A DNA stretch of 64,000 bases from JBJYKD01 sp049310025. GTDB lineage: Bacteria > Bacillota > Thermosediminibacteria > Thermosediminibacterales > Tepidanaerobacteraceae. The notes beneath the pieces were generated by a model that was not told where the DNA came from, did no database searches, and worked only from the letters and a program-made list of their open reading frames with translations. Each line of letters opens with the position of its first letter. Within the stretch, counting starts at the first letter, position 1. The translations under genes were made by a program, and so were the position numbers. Of this stretch, positions 42,372-51,590 are shown piece by piece. Where the stretch lies: the NCBI RefSeq assembly GCF_049310025.1, contig NZ_JBJYKD010000004.1, forward strand, positions 1 through 64,000, read 5' to 3'.

Positions 42372-43688
42372 TTGTGGCAGTATTACCATTCGGTTACTCT
42401 GGATATAGAGAAGTGTAAGGGATGCACCAACTGTATAAAAGGGTGCCCCACTGAAGCCATAAGGGTAAGAAACGGAAAAGCTCATATCCTGGAAAATAAA
42501 TGCATTGATTGCGGTGAGTGCATAAAGATATGCCCCAACAATGCAAAGTATGCTGCCGCTGAGGGGTTTGAAAAGTTAAAGGAATTCAAGTTCAAAGTGG
42601 CGCTGCCTGCCCCCAGCTTTTACGGCCAGTTTAAGGAAGGCGTTTCCAGAGAGAGTATACTGAGTGCACTCAAAAAGGTGGGCTTTGACGAGGTATATGA
42701 GGTTGCTCTTGCCGCGGAAGAAGTTTCGATTGCCATAAAAAAGTATATAAAAGAGCATAAAGAAATAAGGCCGCTCATTTCATCGTCTTGTCCGGCGGTA
42801 CTGAGGCTCATCCAGGTGAGATTTCCCGAGCTTATCAAGAATATTATTCCGGTAAAAGCCCCTATGGAAATCGCTGCAAAGAGAGCAAAAAGTGAAATTT
42901 GTGCAGCCCTGGGTTTTAAACCGGAAGAAGTAGGGGCTTTTTTTATAAGCCCTTGCCCTGCAAAGGTTACGTCGATAAAGCAACCTATCGGTACCGCAAA
43001 ATCGTATGTTGATGGTGTTTTTTCGATGGCTGGAATCTATGGTGCGGTAATAAAAGAACTTGGCGAAGACGATTTTAAGTCCATGTTTGAAAAATCTTCA
43101 GGGATCGGCGTCGGATGGGGCAGGGCTGGCGGCGAAAGTCTGGCCATAGGCGGCGAAAACCATCTATCAGTGGACGGTATTCACAATTGCATAGAAGTGC
43201 TGGAAGAAGTGGAAATGGATAAGCTAAAGGATATTGACTATATAGAATGCCAGGCGTGCATTGGAGGATGTATAGGCGGGGCGCTGACGGTGGAAAACCG
43301 CTTTGTAGCCCGGGTTAAGATGAGGAGGCTGTCCGAGAAGCTGAATTGTGAAAGTAATATCAAGTATGAAGAAGTGAAAAAAAGGATTGAAAAAGGTTTT
43401 TACAGTTTTGAAGAAGTAATCCATCCAAAATCTTCTCTTAAACTGGATGATGATGTAGCCAGAGCCATACAAAAGATGGAACTTTTAGAGAAAACGGTCA
43501 AAGGCCTCCCAGGTCTTGACTGCGGGAGCTGCGGTTCTCCAAACTGTCGGGCACTGGCTGAAGATATAGTAAAAGGCGAAGCTAATGAGACAGACTGCGT
43601 ATTTAAATTGAGAGATAAAGTAAAGCAGCTGGCTGCCGAGATGCTGAACTTATCGCAGAAATTGCCTCCTACCATGGAGGAAAAATGA
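42372..43688 (+). CDS. Sensory-type [FeFe] hydrogenase-like protein with C-terminal Fe-S domain
   Basis: About 438 residues. Two [4Fe-4S] ferredoxin motifs (C15,18,21,25 and C44,47,50,54), then an H-cluster domain whose four ligand cysteines are kept: C140 (SSSCPAV), C195 (SPCPAK), C296 and C300 (CQACIGGC). The residue before C140 is Ser where catalytic enzymes have the proton-relay Cys. A C-terminal CGSCGSPNC...C cluster (C384, 387, 392, 409) replaces the PAS domain of HydS-type sensors. The start is TTG 42372. Together with its DRTGG/HATPase/PHP neighbours this points to a regulatory rather than bulk hydrogenase. Confidence 0.82.
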   Translation: MWQYYHSVTLDIEKCKGCTNCIKGCPTEAIRVRNGKAHILENKCIDCGECIKICPNNAKYAAAEGFEKLKEFKFKVALPAPSFYGQFKEGVSRESILSALKKVGFDEVYEVALAAEEVSIAIKKYIKEHKEIRPLISSSCPAVLRLIQVRFPELIKNIIPVKAPMEIAAKRAKSEICAALGFKPEEVGAFFISPCPAKVTSIKQPIGTAKSYVDGVFSMAGIYGAVIKELGEDDFKSMFEKSSGIGVGWGRAGGESLAIGGENHLSVDGIHNCIEVLEEVEMDKLKDIDYIECQACIGGCIGGALTVENRFVARVKMRRLSEKLNCESNIKYEEVKKRIEKGFYSFEEVIHPKSSLKLDDDVARAIQKMELLEKTVKGLPGLDCGSCGSPNCRALAEDIVKGEANETDCVFKLRDKVKQLAAEMLNLSQKLPPTMEEK

Positions 43689-43703
43689 GGGAGGTGATGC
43701 GGA

Positions 43704-44054
43704 TTGACCCTCAGTGATTTGCAAAGTCATCTCAAACTGGAGCTGGTAACTAAAGGGACAAATACTGACAGGAGAGTCGAAGGCGGTTACGCTTCAGACC
43801 TTTTGAGCTGGGTCATGGCGCACGCCAAAGAAAATCAGGTATGGATAACCATTCAAAGCCATCAGAATATAGTGGCGGTTGCTTCCCTGCTTGGTCTTGC
43901 GGGCATTATTGTGGCCGAGGGAGTGGAAGTGGATGAAAATACCGTGAAGAAAGCTGAAGAGGAAAATATACCCATCCTCACCAGCAAGATGCCCGTATAC
44001 CAAATTTGCGGTATACTGTATAATTTGCTCACGGGGAGCAGAGAAAGATGTTAA
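43704..44054 (+). CDS. DRTGG domain protein
   Basis: 116 residues, a stand-alone version of the N-terminal domain of the 41540 gene: LVTKGTNTDRRVEGGYASDLLSWVM and a similar ending YQICGILYNLL. DRTGG domains are associated with CBS domains and phosphotransacetylases and may bind a nucleotide or adenine compound; no activity is proven. TTG start with GGGAGGTGAT upstream. It overlaps the PHP gene by 7 bases. Confidence 0.8.
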   Translation: MTLSDLQSHLKLELVTKGTNTDRRVEGGYASDLLSWVMAHAKENQVWITIQSHQNIVAVASLLGLAGIIVAEGVEVDENTVKKAEEENIPILTSKMPVYQICGILYNLLTGSRERC

Positions 44055-44794
44055 AGGAGTACCCGGCGGACCTGCATATACACACGTGCCTTTCTCCTTG
44101 CGCCCATGAAGAGATGAACCCGGTAAATATACTAAATATGGCAAGACTCATGGGCACCAGGATAGTGGGCATTTGCGACCATAATTCCGCAAGAAACATT
44201 AAAGCCGTGCAGGATGCGTCAAAAGGGTTTGATATATTCATACTTTCCGGCATGGAAGTGGAAAGCGTGGAAGAAGTTCACCTTTTGTGTTTTTTTGAGG
44301 ATTTAAACTCTATTTTGGAATGGCAGAATTTCGTTTACGACCACATGCCCCCCAGGAAGAACAATCCCGAAATTTTTGGGAATCAGCAGATAGTCGACGA
44401 GGCGGGAAATGTGGTGGCGGAAGAAGAGCGGATGCTCCTGACGTCGACGACTCTGACGGTGGAGGAAATATCCCAAAAGGTGTGGGAGATGGAAGGGCTG
44501 CTAATTCCGGCTCATATCGATAAAAGGTCTTTCAGCTTATGGGGGCAGCTGGGATTCATTCCTGAAGGATTAAGGCTTAGTGCGGTGGAGTTTTCAAGAA
44601 ATATTTCAGAATCTGAAGTCAGAAGAAAATTTGGTTTTTTAGATAGATATACATTAATTACATCATCCGATGCCCATCGCCTGGAGGAAATGGTTTTTCA
44701 GAAAACCTTTTTCCGCCTGGAAGAATTGAATTTTACAGAAATAAGATGGGCTCTTGAAGGCAAAGAAGGGAGGCAAGTGGTAATAAGGGAATAG
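44048..44794 (+). CDS. PHP domain phosphoesterase-like protein
   Basis: 248-residue PHP-fold metallo-phosphoesterase. Metal ligands: DLHIHTCLSPCAHE (residues about 7-20), CDHNSARN near 41, EVES near 60, and HIDK near 157; the end contains SSDAHRLEEM near 210. PHP proteins hydrolyse phosphoesters such as nucleotides or histidinol phosphate; the substrate here is unknown. The constant neighbours DRTGG and hydrogenase genes suggest it acts on a signalling nucleotide, which is inference. Confidence 0.82.
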   Translation: MLKEYPADLHIHTCLSPCAHEEMNPVNILNMARLMGTRIVGICDHNSARNIKAVQDASKGFDIFILSGMEVESVEEVHLLCFFEDLNSILEWQNFVYDHMPPRKNNPEIFGNQQIVDEAGNVVAEEERMLLTSTTLTVEEISQKVWEMEGLLIPAHIDKRSFSLWGQLGFIPEGLRLSAVEFSRNISESEVRRKFGFLDRYTLITSSDAHRLEEMVFQKTFFRLEELNFTEIRWALEGKEGRQVVIRE

Positions 44795-44863
44795 AAATAT
44801 GGAGTAGCAATATTGTGATATTAGTGAAAATGAAAACTTTTACATTAGAAGGAGAGGATGAAA

Positions 44864-45352
44864 ATGGAAGCTGCTGTAAAGGCTAATGCCGAATTCGAAG
44901 AAAAATTGAATCAAGTGGATGAAATGCTGAAAAAGTACCGGGGGCAAAGGAGCGCGTTGCTCCAGGCTTTACAGGAAGCCCAGGGGATAATGGGATACCT
45001 GCCGCTGGAAGTCCAAAAGAAGGTGGCCGAAGCCCTAAATGTAACCCTTAGTGAAGTCTACAGTACAATCACTTTCTATTCGTTCTTCAACCTCAAACCC
45101 CGGGGCAAGTATCAAATAAGGGTCTGTCTGGGTACCGCCTGCTATGTAAAAGGCGCCAGCAAGGTTCTGGAAAGGCTGGAAAAAGAACTTGGCGTCAAAG
45201 TGGGAGATACAACCAATGATTTAAAATTTTCCCTGGATGCCTGCCGCTGTGTCGGCGCCTGCGGCCTTGCTCCGACCATCATCATTAACGACGACGTTTA
45301 TGGCAGGCTGACCCCGGACAAGGTGCCCGAGATCCTTAAAAAATACGAATGA
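44864..45352 (+). CDS. NuoE-like [2Fe-2S] subunit of NADH-linked hydrogenase (HydC)
   Basis: 162-residue thioredoxin-like ferredoxin. Its [2Fe-2S] ligands are the pair C-x4-C in VCLGTACYVKGA and C-x3-C in CRCVGACGLAP. This is the small subunit of trimeric hydrogenases that link ferredoxin, NADH and H2. The ATG at 44864 is chosen over 44858 because GGAGAGG ends 6 bases before it. First gene of the hydABC part. Confidence 0.9.
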   Translation: MEAAVKANAEFEEKLNQVDEMLKKYRGQRSALLQALQEAQGIMGYLPLEVQKKVAEALNVTLSEVYSTITFYSFFNLKPRGKYQIRVCLGTACYVKGASKVLERLEKELGVKVGDTTNDLKFSLDACRCVGACGLAPTIIINDDVYGRLTPDKVPEILKKYE

Positions 45353-45903
45353 TCATGAAAGAACTTTCCTTGCACGTTCTCGACATTGTCCAAAACTCCA
45401 TAAGTGCCGGAGCATCCCTGGTGGAAATAAACATTTCGGAAGATAGGGAAAAGGACATGCTGACCATTGAGATAAAAGACAACGGCAGGGGAATGGACGA
45501 ACAAACGTTAAAAAAAGTACAGGACCCGTTTTTTACTACCAGGACCACCAGGAGGGTCGGCTTGGGTATACCGCTGTTTTCACAGGCCGCAAAGATGTGC
45601 GGCGGCGATTTTTCAATATCTTCCAGGCCGGGTGAGGGAACTATCGTTAAAGCCGGCTTTGTGTGGAGCCATATAGACAGGGCGCCGCTGGGCAGCATGG
45701 CGGATACTGTTGTCTCTCTGGTGGCGGCAAATCCTGAAGTGGATTTTGTATACCGGCACCGGATCGGCGAGAATGAATTTGTTTTCGACACCCGGGAAGT
45801 AAAAGAGACGCTTCAGGATGTACCGGTAAACCACCCGGCGGTTTTGGACTGGATAAAAAGGTATGTGGAAGAAAGTTTAAAAGAAATCAATGGAGGTGTT
45901 TAA
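45349..45903 (+). CDS. Stand-alone GHKL ATPase
   Basis: 184 residues. HATPase boxes: N-box LHVLDIVQNSISAGAS, G1 DNGRGMDEQTLKKV, a TTR/RVGLGIPL G2 region and FSISSRPGEGT G3. It has no dimerisation or receiver domain. It overlaps the hydC stop (ATGA). Such a gene is usually found inside clostridial hydABC operons, but its role (kinase, anti-sigma factor, or chaperone) is not known. The C-terminal 60 residues match no domain I recognise. Confidence 0.75.
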   Translation: MIMKELSLHVLDIVQNSISAGASLVEINISEDREKDMLTIEIKDNGRGMDEQTLKKVQDPFFTTRTTRRVGLGIPLFSQAAKMCGGDFSISSRPGEGTIVKAGFVWSHIDRAPLGSMADTVVSLVAANPEVDFVYRHRIGENEFVFDTREVKETLQDVPVNHPAVLDWIKRYVEESLKEINGGV

Positions 45904-45904
45904 A

Positions 45905-46279
45905 ATGGCGGTTATAAAATCTATAGAGGAACTGGAGAAAATCCGCGAACAGGCCAAAGACCTGATTAATTTGAGAAAGGACAACGAAACCAAAACCCGC
46001 GTGGTAGTGGGTATGGGAACCTGCGGCATAGCCGCTGGAGCTCGACAGACCATGCTTGCCATTCTGGACGAATTGAAAAAGAGAAACATAGATAATGTTA
46101 TAGTTACTGAAACGGGCTGTATAGGCCTTTGCAAATACGAACCTCTGGTGGATATCATAAAACCAAACCAGCCAAAAGTCACATATGTGAATATAGATGC
46201 GGAAAAGGCCAGGCAAATTGTCGTAAAACACATTATAAACAACCAGATCATCGACGACTGGGTAATACCAAATATTTAA
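45905..46279 (+). CDS. Small thioredoxin-like [2Fe-2S] ferredoxin
   Basis: 124 residues related to NuoE/NuoF N-terminal ferredoxins: GMGTCGIAAGARQT supplies the first Cys and TETGCIGLCKYEPL the later pair. Only three cysteines are visible in these two blocks (one, then a C-x3-C pair), fewer than the four of classical [2Fe-2S] thioredoxin-like ferredoxins; cluster binding is therefore uncertain. The ATG follows GGAGGTG. It sits just ahead of hydB, whose own N-terminus has a similar domain. Confidence 0.75.
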   Translation: MAVIKSIEELEKIREQAKDLINLRKDNETKTRVVVGMGTCGIAAGARQTMLAILDELKKRNIDNVIVTETGCIGLCKYEPLVDIIKPNQPKVTYVNIDAEKARQIVVKHIINNQIIDDWVIPNI

Positions 46280-46316
46280 CAAAAAAACCTGGGAAGAGCT
46301 TAAGGAGGGGTTTGAA

Positions 46317-48110
46317 ATGGAAATTTATAGAGCTCATGTGCTGGTCTGCAAAGGTACCGGATGTACGGCTTCCGGCAGTGAGCAGGTAATGGAAGCGTTT
46401 CAAAAGGAGATTGAGAAACGGGGTCTTTCCAAAGAAGTTCGCGTCGTTCAAACGGGGTGTTTGGGCCTTTGCGAGCTGGGTCCCAATGTGCTTATTTACC
46501 CTGAAGGCAGCTACTATTGCCGGGTAAAAGCTGAAGATATACCGGAAATAGTAGAAGAACATTTAATAAAGGGGAGAATTGTAGAGAGGCTTTTATATAA
46601 GGAGCACCTTACGGAGGAACGCCAGAGGGCGCTTACGGACATCAACTTCTACAAAAAGCAAAAACGCATCGCTTTGAGAAACTGCGGCCTTATTAACCCC
46701 GAAGTCATAGAGGAATATATCGCCAACGATGGGTACAGGGCTCTGGCTAAAGTGCTCACTCAGATGACCCCGCAGGAAGTTATCGATGAAGTAAAAAAAT
46801 CGGGTTTAAGGGGCCGCGGCGGCGGTGGATTTCCCACTGGCAACAAGTGGCAGTTTGCAGCCAATGCCAAAGGCGACATAAAGTACGTGGTATGCAATGC
46901 CGACGAAGGTGATCCGGGCGCTTTCATGGACAGAAGCGTACTGGAAGGGGATCCTCATTCGGTATTGGAAGCTATGGCCATCGCAGGATACGCCATTGGA
47001 GCGCAGGAAGGTTATATTTATGTAAGAGCGGAATACCCAATAGCCGTTAAGAGACTGGAAATTGCCATAAATCAGGCGAGGGAGAGGGGCCTGCTGGGAA
47101 AGAATATACTGGGCACCGGGTTTAACTTTGATATTTTCTTGAGGCTCGGTTCCGGAGCCTTCGTATGCGGCGAAGAGACTGCCCTTCTGGCATCGATAGA
47201 AGGGCGAAGGGGAGAGCCCAGGCCAAGGCCGCCGTTCCCTGCCAACGAAGGGTTGTGGGGTAAGCCGACGATTATTAATAACGTAGAAACATATGCCAAT
47301 ATACCACCGATCATTTTAAACGGCGCGGATTGGTTTGCCAGCATCGGGACCGAAAGGAGTAAGGGCACAAAGGTCTTTGCCATAGGCGGAAAAATAAACA
47401 ATACCGGCCTTGTGGAAATACCCATGGGCACTACCCTGAGAGAGGTTATATATGAAATAGGCGGCGGCATACCCAACGGCAAGAAGTTCAAAGCGGTCCA
47501 GACCGGCGGTCCGTCAGGTGGATGCATACCTGCATCGTTGCTCGATATGCCGATAGAATATGACACATTGACACAGGCGGGTTCGATGATGGGGTCCGGC
47601 GGTATGATAGTCATGGACGAAGATAACTGCATGGTTGATATAGCCAAGTTCTTCCTGACATTTACCCAGGATGAGTCATGCGGCAAATGCCCGCCATGCC
47701 GGATCGGCACCAAGAGAATGCTCGAAATTCTGGAGAGGATTACCAACGGGGAAGGTAAAGAAGGGGATATAGAATTATTAGAAAGTCTGGCCAGGAATAT
47801 AAAAGCATCAGCTTTATGCGGCCTTGGGCAGACGGCTCCCAACCCTGTTCTGTCTACCATTCGCTATTTCAGAGACGAATATGAGGCGCACATAAAAGAG
47901 AAGAAGTGCCCGGCCGGAGCATGCAAAGCGCTCATCCATTACGAAGTGGTGGCTGAAAAGTGCAGGGGATGCGGACTTTGTGCGAAGGTGTGTCCCACCG
48001 GAGCCATTTCCGGAGAAAGAAAACAGCCCCATATTATAGATCAGGAAAAATGCATCAAGTGCAACAGCTGCTTTGACCGCTGCCCGTTTGGCGCCATAAT
48101 AAAAGCTTAG
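46317..48110 (+). CDS. NuoF-like flavoprotein subunit of NADH-linked hydrogenase (HydB)
   Basis: 597 residues. An N-terminal thioredoxin-like ferredoxin (about 1-85) is followed by the NuoF core: NADH/FMN-binding GRGGGGFPTGNKW near 168 and NADEGDPGAFMDR, then the [4Fe-4S] motif ESCGKCPPCR...C near 460. Two [4Fe-4S] ferredoxin motifs end the protein (CRGCGLCAKVCP, CIKCNSCFDRCP). This is the NADH-reacting subunit of HydABC. AAGGAGGGG precedes the ATG. Four bases separate it from the hydA leader ORF. Confidence 0.93.
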   Translation: MEIYRAHVLVCKGTGCTASGSEQVMEAFQKEIEKRGLSKEVRVVQTGCLGLCELGPNVLIYPEGSYYCRVKAEDIPEIVEEHLIKGRIVERLLYKEHLTEERQRALTDINFYKKQKRIALRNCGLINPEVIEEYIANDGYRALAKVLTQMTPQEVIDEVKKSGLRGRGGGGFPTGNKWQFAANAKGDIKYVVCNADEGDPGAFMDRSVLEGDPHSVLEAMAIAGYAIGAQEGYIYVRAEYPIAVKRLEIAINQARERGLLGKNILGTGFNFDIFLRLGSGAFVCGEETALLASIEGRRGEPRPRPPFPANEGLWGKPTIINNVETYANIPPIILNGADWFASIGTERSKGTKVFAIGGKINNTGLVEIPMGTTLREVIYEIGGGIPNGKKFKAVQTGGPSGGCIPASLLDMPIEYDTLTQAGSMMGSGGMIVMDEDNCMVDIAKFFLTFTQDESCGKCPPCRIGTKRMLEILERITNGEGKEGDIELLESLARNIKASALCGLGQTAPNPVLSTIRYFRDEYEAHIKEKKCPAGACKALIHYEVVAEKCRGCGLCAKVCPTGAISGERKQPHIIDQEKCIKCNSCFDRCPFGAIIKA

Positions 48111-48135
48111 TTTAATGGAAGGGAGAGGTGAAACC

Positions 48136-49884
48136 ATGGATATGGTAACATTAACAATAGACGGACAAAAAGTGGAGGCTCCTAAAGGTTCCACAGTGCT
48201 GGAAGCGGCACGCAAAGCCGGAATTAAAATTCCCACCCTTTGCTTTTTAAAAGGGGTAAATGAAATCGGAGCTTGCCGCATGTGCGTGGTGGAGGTAAAA
48301 GGCGCCAGAGCCCTCCAGGCATCATGTGTCCTGACGGTTTCAGAGGGCATGGAAGTCTATACCAACTCGCCGGCCGTGAGAGAATCGAGGAAGATTACCT
48401 TAGAACTGTTGCTGTCGGATCACAACCTTGAGTGCCCGACATGTGTTAGAAACCTCAATTGTGAATTGCAGAAGCTTTCCGAAGAACTGGGTATCAAGTC
48501 GATAAGATTTCAGGGAGAAAAGCATGCGCCCCGGTATGATGATTTTTCACCGTCTATCGTGCGAGATGCATCCAAATGCATCCTCTGCCGGAGGTGCGTG
48601 AGCGTCTGTCACAAGGTACAGGGTGTTGGCGTAATTTCTCCAAATCACCGTGGATTCAATACCGTTGTAGCTCCGGTGTTTGACATGAGCCTGGCGGAAG
48701 TGGCCTGCGTTAACTGCGGTCAGTGCATACTGGCATGCCCGGTTGGCGCCCTGAAAGAAAAAGACGACACAGATAAAGTATGGCAGGCCCTGGCGGACCC
48801 CGACAAGCATGTGATTGTTCAGACGGCTCCCGCCGTAAGGGTTTCGCTGGGTGAAGAATTCGGCGAGGGCCGTGGGGCAATAGTTACCAAGAAATTGCCC
48901 GCCGCCTTAAGACGGCTCGGTTTTGACAGGGTCTTTGATACCGACTTTGCGGCAGATTTAACCATAATGGAAGAAGGCAGTGAATTCCTTGAAAGATTGC
49001 AAAACGGCGGGAAACTTCCGCTCATAACATCCTGCAGCCCTGGATGGATTAAATTCTGCGAACATTATTACCCCGAATTCCTTGATAATCTGTCGACCTG
49101 CAAGTCACCCCAGCAAATGTTCGGAGCCATTGCCAAGACCTATTATGCCGAGAAAATGGGCATAGATCCGTCAAAAATATTTGTGGTTTCTATAATGCCG
49201 TGTACAGCCAAGAAATTCGAAGCCCAGCGGCCCGAAATGAATTCCAGCGGCTACCAGGATGTGGACGTGGCTTTAACAACGAGGGAGCTTTCGAGGATGC
49301 TTAAAGAAGCGGGGATTGATCTGAACAAACTTCCCGATGAAGAGTTCGACGAGCCCCTGGGTATTTCCACCGGAGCGGGCGCCATATTCGGTGCTACCGG
49401 CGGCGTTATGGAAGCGGCTCTCAGGACCGTCTACGAACTGGTTACAAAGAAAGAATTAAAGAGGATTGATTTTACAGAAGTCCGTGGCGTTGAGGGCGTG
49501 AAAGAAGCAACCGTAGATATAGATGGAATCCAGGTCAATGTGGCAGTAGCCCACGGCCTTGCCAATGCCCGCAAGGTTCTTGATCGTGTAAAAAATGGTG
49601 AAGCAAACTATCACTTTATTGAAATCATGTGCTGCCCCGGCGGTTGCGTGGGCGGCGGCGGGCAGCCCATACTGAGCGCGGATGAGCGGTGGGATGTGGA
49701 TTACCGTGAAGTGCGCGGCAACGCCATATATGAAGTGGACCGCCAGATGCCGCTGAGAAAATCCCATGAAAATCCGGCGATTCAGACGCTGTACAAGGAG
49801 TTCCTGGGCAAGCCTTTAAGCGAAAAATCCCATCACCTTCTTCATACCCATTACACCAAGAGACCGCTCTATCCGGAAGCTTAA
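48136..49884 (+). CDS. [FeFe] hydrogenase catalytic subunit (HydA)
   Basis: 582 residues. It starts with a plant-type [2Fe-2S] domain (C36, C47, C50, C64), a His-ligated cluster (H96, C100, C103, C109) and two [4Fe-4S] motifs (near 148-158 and 191-201). The H-cluster domain shows TSCSPGW near 298-304, MPCTAKKFEAQRPE and EIMCCPGGCVGGGGQP. With HydB and HydC it should catalyse H2 production using NADH and reduced ferredoxin (electron confurcation) or the reverse. The ATG at 48136 follows GGGAGAGGTG. Confidence 0.93.
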   Translation: MDMVTLTIDGQKVEAPKGSTVLEAARKAGIKIPTLCFLKGVNEIGACRMCVVEVKGARALQASCVLTVSEGMEVYTNSPAVRESRKITLELLLSDHNLECPTCVRNLNCELQKLSEELGIKSIRFQGEKHAPRYDDFSPSIVRDASKCILCRRCVSVCHKVQGVGVISPNHRGFNTVVAPVFDMSLAEVACVNCGQCILACPVGALKEKDDTDKVWQALADPDKHVIVQTAPAVRVSLGEEFGEGRGAIVTKKLPAALRRLGFDRVFDTDFAADLTIMEEGSEFLERLQNGGKLPLITSCSPGWIKFCEHYYPEFLDNLSTCKSPQQMFGAIAKTYYAEKMGIDPSKIFVVSIMPCTAKKFEAQRPEMNSSGYQDVDVALTTRELSRMLKEAGIDLNKLPDEEFDEPLGISTGAGAIFGATGGVMEAALRTVYELVTKKELKRIDFTEVRGVEGVKEATVDIDGIQVNVAVAHGLANARKVLDRVKNGEANYHFIEIMCCPGGCVGGGGQPILSADERWDVDYREVRGNAIYEVDRQMPLRKSHENPAIQTLYKEFLGKPLSEKSHHLLHTHYTKRPLYPEA

Positions 49885-49900
49885 TAATTCGAAAAGCAAA

Positions 49901-49929
49901 AAGGCTCTTCCATATGAAGGGCCTTTTTT
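49901..49929 (+). terminator. Terminator of the hydrogenase operon
   Basis: 10-base stem AAGGCTCTTC/GAAGGGCCTT (one T-G pair) with loop CATAT and a T6 tail. Confidence 0.9.
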
Positions 49930-50181
49930 ATGTTTAAAATAAAGTCTTGCAATATATGGCAGTAATTTGGAAAGCAAAATCTTGACATAGCAAATTTTAA
50001 CTTTTTTATGGAACCGCAACATTTTTTATTGTATAATCATATTGTAATTAAATAGCCGGTATAGTGTATACTAAATACTTTGTGAAAAGAAGTTTTAGCG
50101 TGAAGTTATGAAATTAAAGAGGTTTTTTAAGAAAAATGTCGAACTATTATTAGGTTTTAGTTTGGAGGGAGAGGTGAAACG
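49930..50181. promoter_or_regulatory. Promoter region of the rnf operon
   Basis: About 250 AT-rich bases. Candidate boxes: TTGACA at 49982 with a poor -10, TATAAT at 50032, and TTGTAA (50042) with TATACT (50067) at a long spacing. None is clearly best. No good Rex palindrome was found here. Confidence 0.35.
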
Positions 50182-51498
50182 ATGCTAAAAACCTTTAGAG
50201 GAGGTATACATCCTCCTTACAATAAAGAATTTACAAAACACAAGCCGGTGGAAAAGGCAAACCTGCCTCAAAAGGTTATAATACCCATGAGCCAGCACGT
50301 TGGGGCTCCGTGCGAGCCCATAGTAAAAGTTGGGGACCAAGTAAAAAAAGGCCAGAAAATAGGTGAGGCAAAAGCTTTTGTATCGGCTCCCATCCATGCC
50401 AGCATCTCGGGAAAGGTGGTGGCCGTAGAACCAAGACCCCATCCGGGCGGGGGATTGGTGATGTCGGTGGTTATAGAATCCGACGGTAAAGATGAATTTT
50501 ACGAGGGCGTAAAGCCGCCGAAACCGCTGGAGGAGATGACACCCGATGAGATAAAGAACCTCATACGGGAAGCCGGCATAGTAGGCATGGGAGGGGCCGG
50601 ATTCCCCACCCAGGTAAAATTGTCGCCGCCGCCCGGAAAGACCATCGATACAATTATCGTAAATGGCGCCGAATGCGAGCCATACCTTACGGCTGATCAT
50701 CGCCTGATGGTGGAAAGACCCGAAGATGTGATTCTTGGCCTTCAGGCCATCATGAAGGCCACGGGGGTAAAAAATGGCTTTATCGCTATCGAAGAAAACA
50801 AGCCCGATGCCGTTGAAGCCATAAGGCAAGCCATAGAGGGCAGAGAAGGCATTGAAGTTGTGGTCCTGGCTACTAAGTACCCCCAGGGCGGTGAAAAACA
50901 GCTGATAAATGCCGTTACGGGAAGAGAGGTACCTTCGGGAGGCCTCCCGATGGATGTCCATGTGATTGTGGATAATGCCGGCACATGTGCAGCCATTGCC
51001 GACGCCATAAAAACCGGGATGCCCCTCATTGAGAGAATTGCCACCATCACCGGCTCGGGAGTAAAAGAGCCTAAGAATCTTTTGATACGGGTCGGCACGC
51101 CCTTTGGCGAAATAATAGAACAATGCGGGGGTTTTAAAGGAGAACCAGGCAAAGTAATCATGGGAGGGCCGATGATGGGCCTTGCTCAGTCGGCGCTTGA
51201 TGTTCCAGCCGTTAAAGGGACTTCGGGCATTCTGGTGCTGGAGAAAACGGATGTTAAACTAGCCGAGAGGTCTGCCTGCATCCGATGCGCCCGGTGCGTC
51301 GATGCGTGCCCGATTCATTTGCTTCCCACCAATCTGGCAAAGTTTGCCGAGCGGGGTATGTGGATTGAGGCGGAAGAATACCATGCGCTTGATTGTATTG
51401 AGTGCGGTTGCTGTGCATATGTGTGCCCTGCTCACATACCGTTGACACAGCTGATAAGGCTTGCCAAAAATCACATTATCGCATCGAAAAAGAAATAA
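50182..51498 (+). CDS. rnfC: Rnf complex subunit C
   Basis: 438 residues. NADH-interacting soluble subunit of the ferredoxin:NAD+ oxidoreductase. It has the biotin/lipoyl-like N-terminus, the NuoF-like GIVGMGGAGFPTQVKL near residue 133, NGAECEPYLT near 157, and two C-terminal [4Fe-4S] motifs (CIRCARCVDACP, CIECGCCAYVCP). The gene order rnfCDGEAB is that of clostridia and acetogens. GGAGGGAGAGG upstream of the ATG. Confidence 0.95.
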   Translation: MLKTFRGGIHPPYNKEFTKHKPVEKANLPQKVIIPMSQHVGAPCEPIVKVGDQVKKGQKIGEAKAFVSAPIHASISGKVVAVEPRPHPGGGLVMSVVIESDGKDEFYEGVKPPKPLEEMTPDEIKNLIREAGIVGMGGAGFPTQVKLSPPPGKTIDTIIVNGAECEPYLTADHRLMVERPEDVILGLQAIMKATGVKNGFIAIEENKPDAVEAIRQAIEGREGIEVVVLATKYPQGGEKQLINAVTGREVPSGGLPMDVHVIVDNAGTCAAIADAIKTGMPLIERIATITGSGVKEPKNLLIRVGTPFGEIIEQCGGFKGEPGKVIMGGPMMGLAQSALDVPAVKGTSGILVLEKTDVKLAERSACIRCARCVDACPIHLLPTNLAKFAERGMWIEAEEYHALDCIECGCCAYVCPAHIPLTQLIRLAKNHIIASKKK

Positions 51499-51590
51499 TT
51501 GTTTGAATAATGTGGACCATGGTGTAAATATAGTATATAAAGTCAAAATTGGATTTACCTGTATATTGCAACGACGGGAGGGAGTTACCT

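Noticed and set aside
47072..47860. 262-residue ORF opposite hydB
   Set aside because: Antisense shadow of the NuoF-like gene, with no family resemblance.
50000..50181. Search for a Rex operator before rnfC
   Set aside because: TTGTATAATCATATTGTAA and TTTGTGAA occur, but neither forms the required inverted repeat.
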